A DNA stretch of 64,000 nt from Ilex aquifolium (lineage: Eukaryota; Streptophyta; Magnoliopsida; Aquifoliales; Aquifoliaceae), in the NCBI GenBank assembly GCA_951799425.1, contig OX637397.1, positions 11,149,064-11,213,063 on the forward strand, in the 5' to 3' direction. Position numbers and translations under genes: made by a program. The notes under the pieces are model-generated. The model was given only the letters and a program-made list of their open reading frames with translations. It ran no database searches and had not been told where the DNA came from. Shown in pieces: positions 13,005-23,699 of this stretch; position 1 is the stretch's first letter, and every line of letters begins with the position of its first letter.

Positions 13005-16000
13005 ACCTTGAGCACACTATCCTTGATAGCATTGATCAAAATGCTAGACAGTTCCCGATGAGTGAATCGCATAGAATCAAGGGTCCTTACGTCCTGAATA
13101 TCTGCCAATCTATTGCAATTAGCTAGAAACAAGTGTTCCAATCTAGGGTAGTTTGACAAATTTGGTAGTTTTTCTAGTGATGTGCAAGCATCTGCCTCTA
13201 GTGTCCTTAGATTGGGAGGAAGTTCATTGATTGATCGAAGATTCTTGCAATCATCCAACCAGAGGCTATCTATCTGGGATAGTTGACAAAGGGTGGATGG
13301 TAGGCTATGAAAAGTATTGCCCCCCAAATCTAGAAGTTGAAGTGAAGATAAACTTCCGATATCAGTGGGAATAGAGGCTTCATTCAAATTGCAATGCCTG
13401 AGAATTAGTTTTCTTAAGGAACATAAACCCGAAATAGAAGGTGGGAGAAATCTGGTGAAATCATGATGTCTTCTTGGTGATACCCAGGACATAATAAGCG
13501 GGAGCCAAGATTTGGATGGTAAGTTATTATTACATCTTCCCAAAGATAAGATGGTAAGGTTCTTCAAAAACCTACAGGAAAATGGTAGTTGTTTGATAGC
13601 AGTTCCATCAACATGAAGTTCCTTGAGACAGTGCATATTCCCTAAGTGCTCGGGCAATTTTTTCAAATTTGAGCAATCAGTAAGATTTAGATGTTTAAGT
13701 GATATCAGATTGCAAATGTTGCTTGGAAGATCCGTAAGGTTCCTGCATTCTTTTAAACTCAAGGAAGTAAGTCTATCCAAAACTCCAATTGAATGGTGAA
13801 CCTCCATCAAAGATAAACAACTTTCAAGCAACAATATCTTCATCCTTGGTAACCCGGTGAAGTTCGGGGTTCTTGTCAGGAATTTACAATGACTAAGATT
13901 CAAGACTTTTAGATTCTTCACAACCTGATAAATCAAAGAAAAAATATCAAGATAAGGGTTTCCATTTATTTGAAGATACTCAAGGGTATAACAAATTTGT
14001 TTACCTTGCTATCTGACCAAAGTTGTTTGATGTTGCTATGTTGCATGTCTAAAGCAACAAGATTTTTGAGTTCAAAATTGGATGGTAAATTCTTCAGAGG
14101 ACAATAATGCCAGCAGAGCCATCTTAACTCTCTAGATAGATATTCAAAGTTTCCGGCGAGACGCACATTGTTGATCTGAAGTAGTCTTAATTTCTGCATC
14201 CTTGCAAATGATTCAGTCCTAAAACCTATATCCTTTAAGAGCGGCAAATCCAACACAATGCCTTCAATTTCATTTGTGCCCTAAGTTTCATAAAGGAAAA
14301 TGGGTTTTTGATAAGTAACTAACTACATATAGGCATCAACCACACACGCAAAGCATGTTGTGTGGGTCCCAAACAATATGTGTATACACACACACACACA
14401 CATATAGAAACAAAAGTAAAATATATGCACTAAACAAGAGTTATATTCTAGGCTGTAAAGTTTTCCAATTGAAAGAAAGTAGTTTCTTATTACCTTCTCT
14501 GTTTGCAGCACGTCACATACGTCTTCCCGAAACCACAGTCTGCTACGCTTTCCAAGCTCTTTAGGTGATTCTTCACAAATAATTTTTCGCCCCATCTCTC
14601 GTAGCAAATCATGCATGCTCAATTGATTTTGTTCGGTAATTTTTAGCAAACATCTACTTATTAGGACACTGATTCCGATTTCCGAGAAGAAACCACAACC
14701 ATTCAATATATAAATGACATAATCTTTATCCATTCCGATGAAAAAACATGCAATGTCAAGGAATATGTCCTTTACTTGATCATCATCTAGTGCATCGAAG
14801 CTTATTCTGAGTTTTTTCTGAATTTGATTGTGAGGAATGTGTTTTAATTTCTCAAATGCACTTATCCATTCTAGTGTGGTTCTTCCAAACAAATAAGATC
14901 CCAACACTTCAAGAGCTAACGGAAGCCCTTGGGCATAGTTTATTATGCCATTTGAAAGCTCCAAATAATCTTCTAATGGTACGGCCTGTCTGAAAGCATG
15001 CCAACTAAAAAGTTGTAGAGATTCATTATAGTTCAATTCATTCGCTTCATATTTCACATCTACCTTAACTTTATTTAGCAAATGCTCATCTCTAGTAGTG
15101 ATAATAATTCTACTACCCAACCCAAACCAATCACGATTCCCCGCTAATGAATTTAATTGGCTAATTTGATCAACATCATCAAGAACAATAAGTATTCTTT
15201 TAGAACGAAATCTTTTTTTAATGCAACTGATTCCCCTATCAATGCTGCCAATACTAGGACCCTTTTTCATAAAAATTTCGGAAAGAAGTTGCTCTTGTAA
15301 ATGCACTAGACCATTGAATTGTTTTGAAATTTCACTCACATTTTCCAGAAAACAAGAACCTTCAAACTGCTGGAAAACTTGATTATAGACTGCTTTGGCA
15401 ATTGTCGTCTTGCCAATTCCTCCCATGCCAAAGATCCCAATCATTTGGATGTCACTTGATCCATTGGTTAGTAACAATCTTATGTCCTTAACACGAGAAT
15501 TTAATCCAATCGGATGCATGCCGATGTTTAGATATGTGTGGCTCACTTTGCATAAAATCTCCTCAACAATTTTTTGGATAAACTTTGATTCGTACCTGTA
15601 ATATTTTGTCCAAAAGAAATAAAAATTTATCACAGTTAAAATAAAAAATAACTACATGGAAACAATATATCTTGAAATAAAACTCTTACATAAGGAAGTG
15701 GATCAAAATAAACCACAACAACTGTGGTAGGATATTGATTTTTTTTTTATGTTGTTTAAGTGTTATTTTGGATGACATATGTTAGTGTATTGAATGATAA
15801 AAAAGTTGACATATAATATATTTATGGGATATGATCCGAGTGCTTTGTCCATACTATGATATAAAGAAACATAAGGCCAAAAAGCGAATATATTGCAAGA
15901 GATGTAGTTAATCATAAAAATTCATGAAATAACAAAAATTTCACAAAACTATTGAAGGACTTCTTTTCACTAGCCTTGAAAATTATACAAAATATTTTTT

Positions 16001-17424
16001 TTTTTTCTTTCCACAAGTTAAGCATTTGTATTAATTAGAACCATAAAACTACATTAGGCTTGACCTACTACAACAAAATGTACAAAAAATAGATGCATGC
16101 TCTTTAGAACAAAATTTAGAAGGAAGTATAGGCCTTGAGCCATTACTTCCAACTAAATCCTCTTCCCTAAGGGCATCAACTGGTTTGAAACAACTTTCAA
16201 GTATCTAAACATCTAGCTGGTAGTTGCCAAAGGTATGAAAGCTGACAATTATACAAAATGTTAATTCTTCATCAGAGATTGAAATAGCAATTAGCTATAT
16301 TGATATCTCTATTTTCGTTATATGGAGGCATTTGTTTGTGATATGTGCAAAGTTTTCTTCAAACAAATAGGAAATTCGTGTTTTAAAAATGAAAAATTCG
16401 TCAATCACATCTAATCAATATAAAAGTTAGTTAGTGATTTGCTTTGGAAAGGTAGGTGATTGAAGTTATTAAAAGGATAATATAAAAAAGTGCATTGTTG
16501 ACTCTGAATTGCATAATGTAAAAATAAAAGCAAGGAAAAAAAGTAGTAAACATTAAATTAATGATATAAACAATTATAAGTGAGAGAGACTCTCTCTCTC
16601 TCTCTCTGCATATAGTGCCTCCTCCACTTCCAAACTCCATGACGGGTGCTACAAGCTCCCGTATTGCTTGTGTTTAGAGTTGACAATCTTAACCTATTAC
16701 CCATTAACTTGCCCAATCCGCCCATGAATAAATTAGTAGGATACCTATATTAATTAATGCGAGTTCTAAATGAGTTGGATAATAGTATTTATTTTAATTA
16801 AGCGGATTAAGATGGATAACAAATGGATAATAGTGCTTATTTTAGTGAGAGAGTGAGTGTGTGTATTTGTGTCTTGGTGTATTTATTTGTATTTTGGTGT
16901 TATAGTGTGTGTATTTTGGTGTAATAGTATGTGTGTGTTTGTGTCTATTTTGGTGTAATAGTGTGCATATTTTGGTATACTAGTATGTGTGTGCATTTTT
17001 GTGTACTAGTGTGTGTGTGTGTATTATAGTGTAATACTCTGTGTGTATGTGTCTGTTTTAATGTACTAGTGTGTGTATGTTAGTGTAATACTGTGTGTCG
17101 ATTACGAGTTTTAATTATTTTATGGGTTAATAAGTTTAATCCAACACGTTATAAATCCAACTTGATATAACTCATTTAATACGTTGAGTTGAAAATAGAT
17201 TGAATTTATTTTGACCCAATCCAATTTAATTCAGCCCGTAACCAACTCAACCCACCCATTTGCTACCTCTACATCTACTCGTGCTACATCACCCACGATT
17301 AGTTTCATGCTCTTTTATATATAAAAATGATGTAAATCATTAGCTCAGACTATTAAATTCAATTACTATATGTCAGAATAATATCACTTAGACCTCAATC
17401 TTTATTTGTTTTCCCAACCCCCCC

Positions 17425-17455
<31 letters not shown>

Positions 17456-18047
17456 AAAGAAATCAACAAACCTAACTGCAAATAGAGAAAACTTGTGCAC
17501 AAAAAACGGCTAGCATGGATTACCCGTTTTCTATATTTTGCAAATCCCATCCAGATAGATTTGCACCTTCAGCAAGGGCAGCTCTCCATCTCTCCACTCT
17601 CCCCATTTCAGTCACAAACTGCTCCTCATGTACAGCAAAAGCTTCTGCAAAGCTCCCATTTTGCTTACGTACATCAGACGGATCAATATTGTAAAACACA
17701 GGAAGAACCAATTGTCCTCTTGTTTTCTTACATTTCAGGATCTCCACAAGCTCATTCAGGCACCATGTAGAAAACGCAAAGTTCTTAGAGAATATAACAA
17801 TCGAAATCATTGATTCTTGAATTACATTCACTAGTTCTGCTGAAATTTCTTTCCCTCTTGGTAATTCATCCTCATCCCTAAAGGTGCAAATACCAGCTTG
17901 AACCAAAGCAGTGTAGAGATGATCGACGAAGTTTTTTCGTGTGTCTTCGCCTCTAAAACTCAGGAAGACGTCGTACTTCCATTGAGGTGTAGAAGATGAA
18001 ATTGAGAAACAGGAAGGGTCATCTTGATTAATGCTTTTACTAGCCAT
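12353..18047 (-). CDS. TIR-NBS-LRR (TNL) intracellular immune receptor, five exons, apparently intact
   Basis: TNL proteins detect pathogen effectors in the cytosol or nucleus and signal through TIR NADase activity. Exons (minus): 18047-17524, 15595-14494, 14280-14005, 13924-13007, 12928-12353. All four introns are GT-AG, and the exons join into 1131 codons plus TGA. Residues about 23-165 are the TIR domain (YDVFLSFRGEDTRKNF; putative catalytic Glu in WCLNELVEIL). NB-ARC follows: P-loop GMGGIGKTT 231-239, kinase-2 ILIVLDDVD 309-317, GSRIIITTRD, GLPLALEVLG about 398-407, FLDIACFF, MHDLLREMG about 502-510. The linker exon opens GTNEIEGIVLDL. Leucine-rich repeats fill exons 3-4, and exon 5 encodes a C-terminal jelly-roll/post-LRR (C-JID) domain. 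The start is the ATG at 18047 (ATCAATGGCT context); an in-frame upstream TTG at 18071 is not a start. Domain-per-exon architecture and length fit the family. Expression and specificity cannot be read from sequence. Confidence 0.95.
12953..13004. repeat. (GA)n microsatellite filling most of TNL intron 4
   Basis: On the coding (minus) strand this is a long pure CT run starting a few bases after the GT donor (13006-13005) and ending about 24 bases before the AG acceptor (12930-12929). It makes up roughly two thirds of the 78-bp intron. The homologous intron of the TNL fragment at 43 kb has a shorter (TG)n(AG)n tract at the same place. Confidence 0.93.
14384..14402. repeat. (CA)n microsatellite in TNL intron 2
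   Basis: A short CA repeat lies inside the 213-bp intron 2 (14281-14493). Confidence 0.8.
16665..17275. mobile_element. Possible hAT-like non-autonomous element in TNL intron 1
   Basis: The left end reads TAGAGTTGACAA. The reverse complement of the right end reads TAGAGGTAGCAAA, followed by ATGGGTGGGTTG-type words common at hAT termini. No 8-bp target duplication is evident, so ends and class are tentative. It contains the GT-rich minisatellite at 16850-17095. Confidence 0.35.
16850..17095. repeat. GT-rich imperfect minisatellite
   Basis: Repeated variants of GTGTAATAGTGTGTGTGT and TATTTTGGTG occur every 30-40 bp with variable GT runs. It lies inside TNL intron 1. Confidence 0.75.
17418..17456. 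repeat. Poly(C)24 followed by (CA)n
   Basis: Twenty-four consecutive C residues run into about seven CA repeats in intron 1, about 60 bp downstream of the TIR exon donor. On the coding strand this is a poly(G) run of quadruplex-forming length. The exact length is prone to assembly error. Confidence 0.85.
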
Positions 18048-18108
18048 TGATGAACACAAAAGGCCAGACAAAATGGAAAAAAGTTTGGGTGAGCTCGGTG
18101 AAAAGTGG

Positions 18109-18117
18109 CCTTTTATA
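18109..18117 (-). promoter_or_regulatory. TATA box of the TNL gene
   Basis: On the minus strand this reads TATAAAAGG, 62 bp upstream of the ATG at 18047. A start about 25-30 bp downstream would give a leader of roughly 35-45 nt. The motif and position fit a plant core promoter; the transcription start itself is inferred. Confidence 0.65.
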
Positions 18118-19773
18118 GCTGAAACTTTTGACTACTTAACATGTGGGCTCCCTCCCTGGTCTTGTGGAAAATCTAGAAATTTATAATATAAAATAGGTTA
18201 AACTTCAATAAGTTTATTTGACGGTCTCAACTAGACTCATTCAATGACCACCACCAATATTTCTCTCAAAACTATTCACACTGCACCGTGTCTTTAGGCA
18301 CGGATTACCCCTAATACAATTATAAACTAATTCAACCAAAACAAATAAAAGGAAAACATAAGTAAACAAATTCGAAACTGCTGATAATGAAAGGACTCAG
18401 TTAGACACAAATTAAAAAATTTGAAAAACAGTCTGGAGTGGACACGTAGATTGTACCCGAATTCTCTAGTATTTAGGTTATACCTATGCCTTGGAACAAA
18501 TTCAAGCTTCGAGCAATGTTATAGGGACCTCATTTAGGTTTCTAATATGGGACCGAATTAAGTGCAAATAATATTTTCTTTTAAGTTTATATATTGTTTG
18601 AACGTTTGGCCTTCTATTGAAGACCGCAATCTTAATCGGTGCTTGATACTCTTTGAAACTTCAAGCTCCAATGAATTTTGATCTATCACAGAATCACAAT
18701 ATTAGGATTCCACTTGATACTGTAGCACCTTCCAAATTAGTTTTTGGATGATTTAACATGGTATGAAAATTTATTTTCGAGAGGTTTTGGGCAAGTTTCC
18801 AATTTTAATTTCATTGATTTCGTAATCGAATCCTCCATAAGTGTATCATAATCTAATCTTTTGGTTCGAATTTTCTACCTATCTGCTATTGTACAAATGG
18901 AGATCCCACTTGCGTGCGAGTATATACGACCACCACCTATTTTTTTTCTTCCAAATTCAATTTATAAAAACACAATAATAGTTAAAATTGATCCAATTGT
19001 ATAAAATTCATCTCTAAATTATTTTCCTGCTAAAAAATATTATTTTCTCTACAGGGCCCCTAATTTCAGATAACTCCAAAAAAAAAAAAATTTGTCGGAT
19101 AACTCCACCAATCCACACTTACCTTTCTCTTGTCTCCCGTACTTCTCTTTTTTTTTTTTTCTCCCTATTTACTTTATTTAAATTGTGCAGGTAAAAAAAA
19201 ATAAAAAATAAAATTATTATTTAAAATATAAATATTGCATGATCAATACTCGATTTTTGGTATTATATATATATTTTCACGCATGAGATTATTGCCAGTA
19301 GTATAGTATGTAGATGTTGTTTACAACCCCATTTGACCAAGTGGAATCCAAATCGTTATGTGAAAAATAATATTATTCGGACTCAATCATTTGACCTAGT
19401 TTATTACTTTAATGATGTTGCAGTGGCATGATCAAATAGCATTATTGTAACTATAAATGTTGGACTTTTTTAGGGGGGTCCTATTACTTGATACATCATT
19501 AGGTTAAAATTTTAAATCTCAATATCATTGCTCTCTGGTAAATATTAATTGGGCATTTAAATTCACCCCTATTTTGCCACGTCTAAGGAGAGAGACTAAA
19601 ATATCTGGCATTCTTAACCTTCTCAGGTAAGGAAGGAAAAGTGATCACAGACTATACTATCGCTAAAGGGCATTTAATTTGGCTTGTCATGATTTAAATG
19701 TTCCAACAAACCTATTGTTCAACTTACAAAAGTGGTCCAGACTTCTGAAGGAACCTTACCGCTATATCTTCCA
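18118..19773. other. Intergenic DNA upstream of the TNL gene
   Basis: No gene is seen. The distal promoter of the TNL gene would fall in the first few hundred bases. The block 18707-18854 is repeated at 20428-20575. Confidence 0.55.
18707..18854. repeat. Dispersed direct repeat A, copy 1
   Basis: It starts ATTCCACTTGATACTGTAGC and shares CACCTTCCA, AACATGGTATGAAA, TTTCGAGAG and GTCATTGATTTC-like words in the same order with 20428-20575. Identity is moderate, so the duplication is old. Confidence 0.8.
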
Positions 19774-20188
19774 TCTAGTGCATTTTGGACGTGTTTCATG
19801 GAAAATGAACTAGAGCCTGGTCAAGGAAAATGAACCATGTTTCAAAGTCACGCTAAATCGACTCACACGACTTTGATCTGTGGAGGAAAATTGAGGCTTT
19901 GAATGAAAAAAACTTGCCCAATATATATGAGACTTTAATAAATAGAAATAAGGCGGAACGATTTATGAACGGGAAGGATTTCAACATAATTATGCAATAT
20001 TACAACCATATTAATATTACAAGCATAATAATTGTAACATAGCTAAACTATAAGCAAACGAAACACCTGAAGGAGAAGAGAAAGAGCAAAATAAGTGGAC
20101 AATAAACGGGCGGAGCCAGAAAATAATCCTTGGGTGGGAACTTTACTTTTTTTTTTCAATCGATAAAACTAAAATGATACATTCATAC
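19774..20188. repeat. Dispersed direct repeat B, copy 1 (about 415 bp)
   Basis: It runs from TCTAGTGCATTTTGGACGTG to the GATAAAACTAAAATGATACA block. It aligns in order with 21351-21790, including ACTCACACGACTTTGAT, AACTTGCCCAAT and AATTGTAACATAGCTAAAC. A trailing shared segment (20330-20367 and 21813-21850, GATATCCCACATA) shows the duplicated unit was longer and has lost or gained sequence. Confidence 0.88.
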
Positions 20189-20427
20189 TTATATACATCA
20201 TATAAAATTGGTTGACATATAATATATATGCTATCAATTATTCATTTGGCAACCCTATCGAGTCTTTATAATAATCATTCCTAAAAATGTTCTCTCTACA
20301 ATGGCAGCAACAACTAATAAAATTAATGTCAAAATCAAATAAGTAAAGTAATGGATATCCCACATACCTCAACCTCCAATGAACTTTTTTCACCACATTT
20401 TCATGTGATCCATGTATATCAGAGCTT

Positions 20428-20575
20428 ATTCCACTTGATATAGTAGCACCTTCCAGATTTGTTTTTTGAGAATCAAACATGGTATGAAAGTTTAATTTCG
20501 AGAGTTTTTGGGCCAGTTTTCAATTTTCATGTCATTGATTTCTTAATCAAATCCTTCATTAGTGTACCATAATCT
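20428..20575. repeat. Dispersed direct repeat A, copy 2
   Basis: Second copy of the block at 18707-18854, same orientation, 1.7 kb away. Confidence 0.8.
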
Positions 20576-21350
20576 TTGATTTTTTTATCACCATCTTCAT
20601 CATCTACCTTTTTTTTTTTTTTTGTGATAATATTTTGGGATGTAAATTTAGTATGAATGAACCGAAATGTAAATTTTTTAATATGAATGAACCGAAATGT
20701 AACAATGATCCAAGTGACATATTGCAAAAGAACACCGTAATTTATGGACCACAGTCCATGTGATTCAGACCATCATACATGTGATGTGCAATCCGGATGG
20801 GGCCTACTACTAGTGCCCACGCTCCTCTGAGTCCTCTCCATTTCTTCTAAGCCCCGCTAGCAACTTTGGACGCGGTTATACTGACTTTTGACTTGTGATG
20901 CTGAGTACAAGTCTTCCTAGAGATCAAAAAAGCCGGCCAGAATCTTGGAAAATTATTACTCGTGCTTGAAAGTCATGGCAAGAACCAATTAGAGTAAGCT
21001 TGGACCGACTTATTGTTTGATTTGGAAAAGAAGAAAAAAGTTCAAAAGAATTGAATACTCAACCACTGGCAACAAAGACCTGAGGTCCTAAACTTTGAAA
21101 GGCTTTCGAATGTGAAGATATTTTGACATAACAAAGGAAAAGAAAACATGACGTACGTGGTTCAACATTATTGTTGATGATTTATTTTAATTTATCGGAT
21201 GGTTTATTATCATGTTTTGCTTAGCCTGACTATGTATGTTGTGGAATATTGATGGATTGTGTGATGTCTCTGATGTAGTTATAACCGATCAATGCCATAT
21301 GTGATTTTAATCTACAATGTAGTTCGTTGCTATGAATGCTATGTCATAAG
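20576..21350. other. Intergenic DNA between the repeat copies
   Basis: No gene is recognised. A short near-duplicate of TGAATGAACCGAAATGTAA occurs at 20653-20671 and 20684-20702. Confidence 0.5.
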
Positions 21351-21790
21351 TCTAGTGCGTTTTGGACGTGCTCCACGGGCTTGAAAAGAAATCTTGATAC
21401 AGTTTGTTCATGAACTAGACCATGGTCAAGGAAAACGAACTATGCTTCAAAGTCGTGCCAAGACCAACTCACACGACTTTGATTAGTGGAAGAAAATTGA
21501 GGGTTTGGATGGAAAAAACTTGCCCAATGTGAGACTTTAATAAGTAGGAAAAAAAGGCAGTACGATTCATGAAAGGGAAGGTTTTTAACACAATTATGAA
21601 ATGTTGCAACGTATTAATATTTTGAACATAATAATTGTAACATAGCTAAACTATAAGAAAATGAAACACCTAAAGGAGAAGAGAAAGAGCAAAATAAGTG
21701 GACAATAGAGAGGGGCAGAGCAAGAAAATTATTGAGTGGACACTTGTGTTTTTTCTTTTGATCGATAAAACTAAAATGATACATTCATAT
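21351..21790. repeat. Dispersed direct repeat B, copy 2
   Basis: Second copy of the 19774-20188 block, same orientation, about 1.58 kb downstream, with an extra segment near 21376-21410 (GGGCTTGAAAAGAAATC) that copy 1 lacks. Confidence 0.88.
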
Positions 21791-21850
21791 TTTATAATTA
21801 AAAATCTATCAAACACAATTGAGTAAGTAAAATAATTGATATCCCACATA

Positions 21851-22574
21851 TTTTTTAGTTTAATCATTTTTTGAGTAAGATCATCAATCCCTAGCTATTA
21901 AATTTGAACACTTGATTTCAAAAATATTAAGATAGTCATCAGTACTACATAGGTGTAGCAAGATGGTCACAAAAAATAGGTGTATTACTCTCCAGAATCA
22001 AGATTAAGATCATGTAAGAGAATAATCCTCAGCTCCGGTAGTGGGCAGCTGACCTAGGGGTGTCAATGGGCCGAGTTATCTACGGGTCCTGTTACTCAGT
22101 CCGAAACAAATAGGCCCGATAGTTGGCCCGCCCGAACCCAATATCCTTAAAAAGATGACTTGGGTTTGCCTCCAAACCCATTACCCAGCCGAAATCCGGC
22201 CCAATAGACCGCCCGAAAAAAACACCCATTAAAACTCTACCCAAGAGTCCGCCTGTCAAGCCCAGCCCGTCCACCCTTCCTTTGAAAAAAAATTATACTT
22301 TTAGACCATTAAATTTGAAACTTTGAAATAAGTCTCTTAATGTCAAAATTTGAAATTTTAAAAATTTAGATACTATAAATAATGTATTATTTTCTTTTCT
22401 ATGTTAGTTTTAAAGGGTAGAGTAATGCAAATGATAGATAAGTGAGTAGGTGTCAATCTAGTTGAGATATATTCATTCTATTGAATGTAGTTTATCCCCT
22501 AATCAAAAATAAAATTATTCATTACTTTATTTTTATCCATTTTGAGTCTACTTTTGATTTAAAAATATAATCTC
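21851..22574. other. Intergenic DNA with a possible hAT-like terminus
   Basis: At 22056 the sequence TAGGGGTGTCAATGGGCCG is a typical left end of plant hAT non-autonomous elements. The matching right end is not clear near 22280 (GCCCAGCCCGTCCACCC is only weakly complementary). Otherwise this is AT-rich DNA with no gene. Confidence 0.35.
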
Positions 22575-22591
22575 CCGAGGTCCTCCATTTC

Positions 22592-23650
22592 CCTCTTCCC
22601 CAAAAGTTCCGGACGCCATCGATAGAGGCGTTCGATGGAACCAAAGATCTAGTTGACCATCTGAACTCATATAAAAATCAGATGGAGCTTCAGGGGTACT
22701 CGGACCCGATTTACTGCCGAGCTTTCGCCATCACCCTCAAAGGGTCGGCAATAGCTTGGTTCAACCGGATACGACCAGCATCAATCTCATCCTTTAGAGA
22801 GTTGTCCATACAATTCGTGTCACATTTCATCGGAGTAAGGACTTACAGGAAGCCGTCTTACCTCCTCCTGAGTGTTAAACAGGGACCCAACGAGTCCCTC
22901 CGAAGCTACGTGCAACGCTTCAACCAGGAATGCTTGAAGGTAGAGAGCGTGGATGATAAGTTCGCACTAACCACCTTCATGTCTGGGCTCGGAGTGCAAT
23001 CCAAGGACCTCCTCTTCTCGATCGCAAAAAACCCTCAAGCCACTATGGTCGAGGTATTGGCGAAAGCCGAGAAGTATATCAACAGCGAGGAGGCCCTCCA
23101 CCTGAAGGGGAGCACGATGGCGGCAGATGGAGACAAGAGGAAAAGAGACCACAGTCCCAGGAAGGAGAAGAGACGTGACCGGTCCCCGAGAAGAGACCGC
23201 TCCTCGAGAAGAGGGAGGGAGCCTTCTCCTAAAAGGAGAGGCAACGTCCGAGATCGCCTAGGGTCCCCTCCTCAGGAACTGCAACCGCGATACGCCCCAG
23301 CGCGGCTCCCACCCCTCGCCACCTCGATCGCTCAAGTCCTCCACGAGGTACATAACGAGAGGTTCATCCGGTGGCCTCCCCGGATGAAGTTCGACCCCAG
23401 TAGGCGGGATGCCACCAAATACTGCGACTACCACAAGGATACGGGCCATGACAAAAACGACTGCATCCAGCTAAAAAAGGAAATTGAGTACCTAATCTAG
23501 AGGGGCCACTTGCGCCACTATGTGGCGGGGGAGGGAAGAGCTCAGAACAATCAAGGGCTGAGCCGCCGCCGCACCTCCGCAACTCCAGCAAGCTATCGAA
23601 GAGATCCAAATCATCTCTGGAGGCTTCACTGGGGGTGGCGAGTCTAGCTC
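22592..23650 (+). pseudogene. Tat element 1 gag (capsid/nucleocapsid), broken
   Basis: The frame encodes a retrotransposon gag capsid domain (GSAIAWFNRIRP, QRFNQECLKVESVDD). A basic Arg/Ser-rich stretch follows (repeated RRDRS, near codons 150-190 of the open segment), then a zinc-knuckle variant typical of this lineage, CDYHKDTGHDKNDC. The frame is closed by TAG at 23498-23500, where element 2 has a Gln codon, and continues beyond. The N-terminus is missing. In the element this protein would form the particle that packages RNA; here it is not functional. Confidence 0.88.
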
Positions 23651-23699
23651 AGCTCGGAGGGCTCATGCTAGGAGAGCCCGATCAGAAGATTTTCTCGTG

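Larger units (their letters stand above)
15596..17523 (-). other. Intron 1 of the TNL gene (1.9 kb), between TIR and NB-ARC exons
   Basis: The donor is GTAATC after the TIR exon and the acceptor is ATTACAG before the NB-ARC exon. The junction completes a Gly codon and yields ENGYESKFIQKIVEEI, the expected TIR-NBS linker. The intron holds a CT microsatellite at about 16588-16608, a GT-rich minisatellite, a possible hAT-like insertion and a poly(C) tract, all listed separately. Confidence 0.88.

Noticed and set aside
14323..14493. Extension of the NB-ARC reading frame past exon 2
   Set aside because: This is intron 2. A canonical GT donor at 14493 and AG acceptor at 14281 restore the expected TNL linker in phase.
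18048..18071. Upstream in-frame start for the TNL (residues SGLLCSS)
   Set aside because: The codon at 18071-18069 is TTG, not ATG. The ATG at 18047 has a favourable plant context.
22092..22274. 60-codon minus-strand Gly-rich frame
   Set aside because: It overlaps a GC-rich hAT-like terminal region with CCCG repeats. There is no homology.
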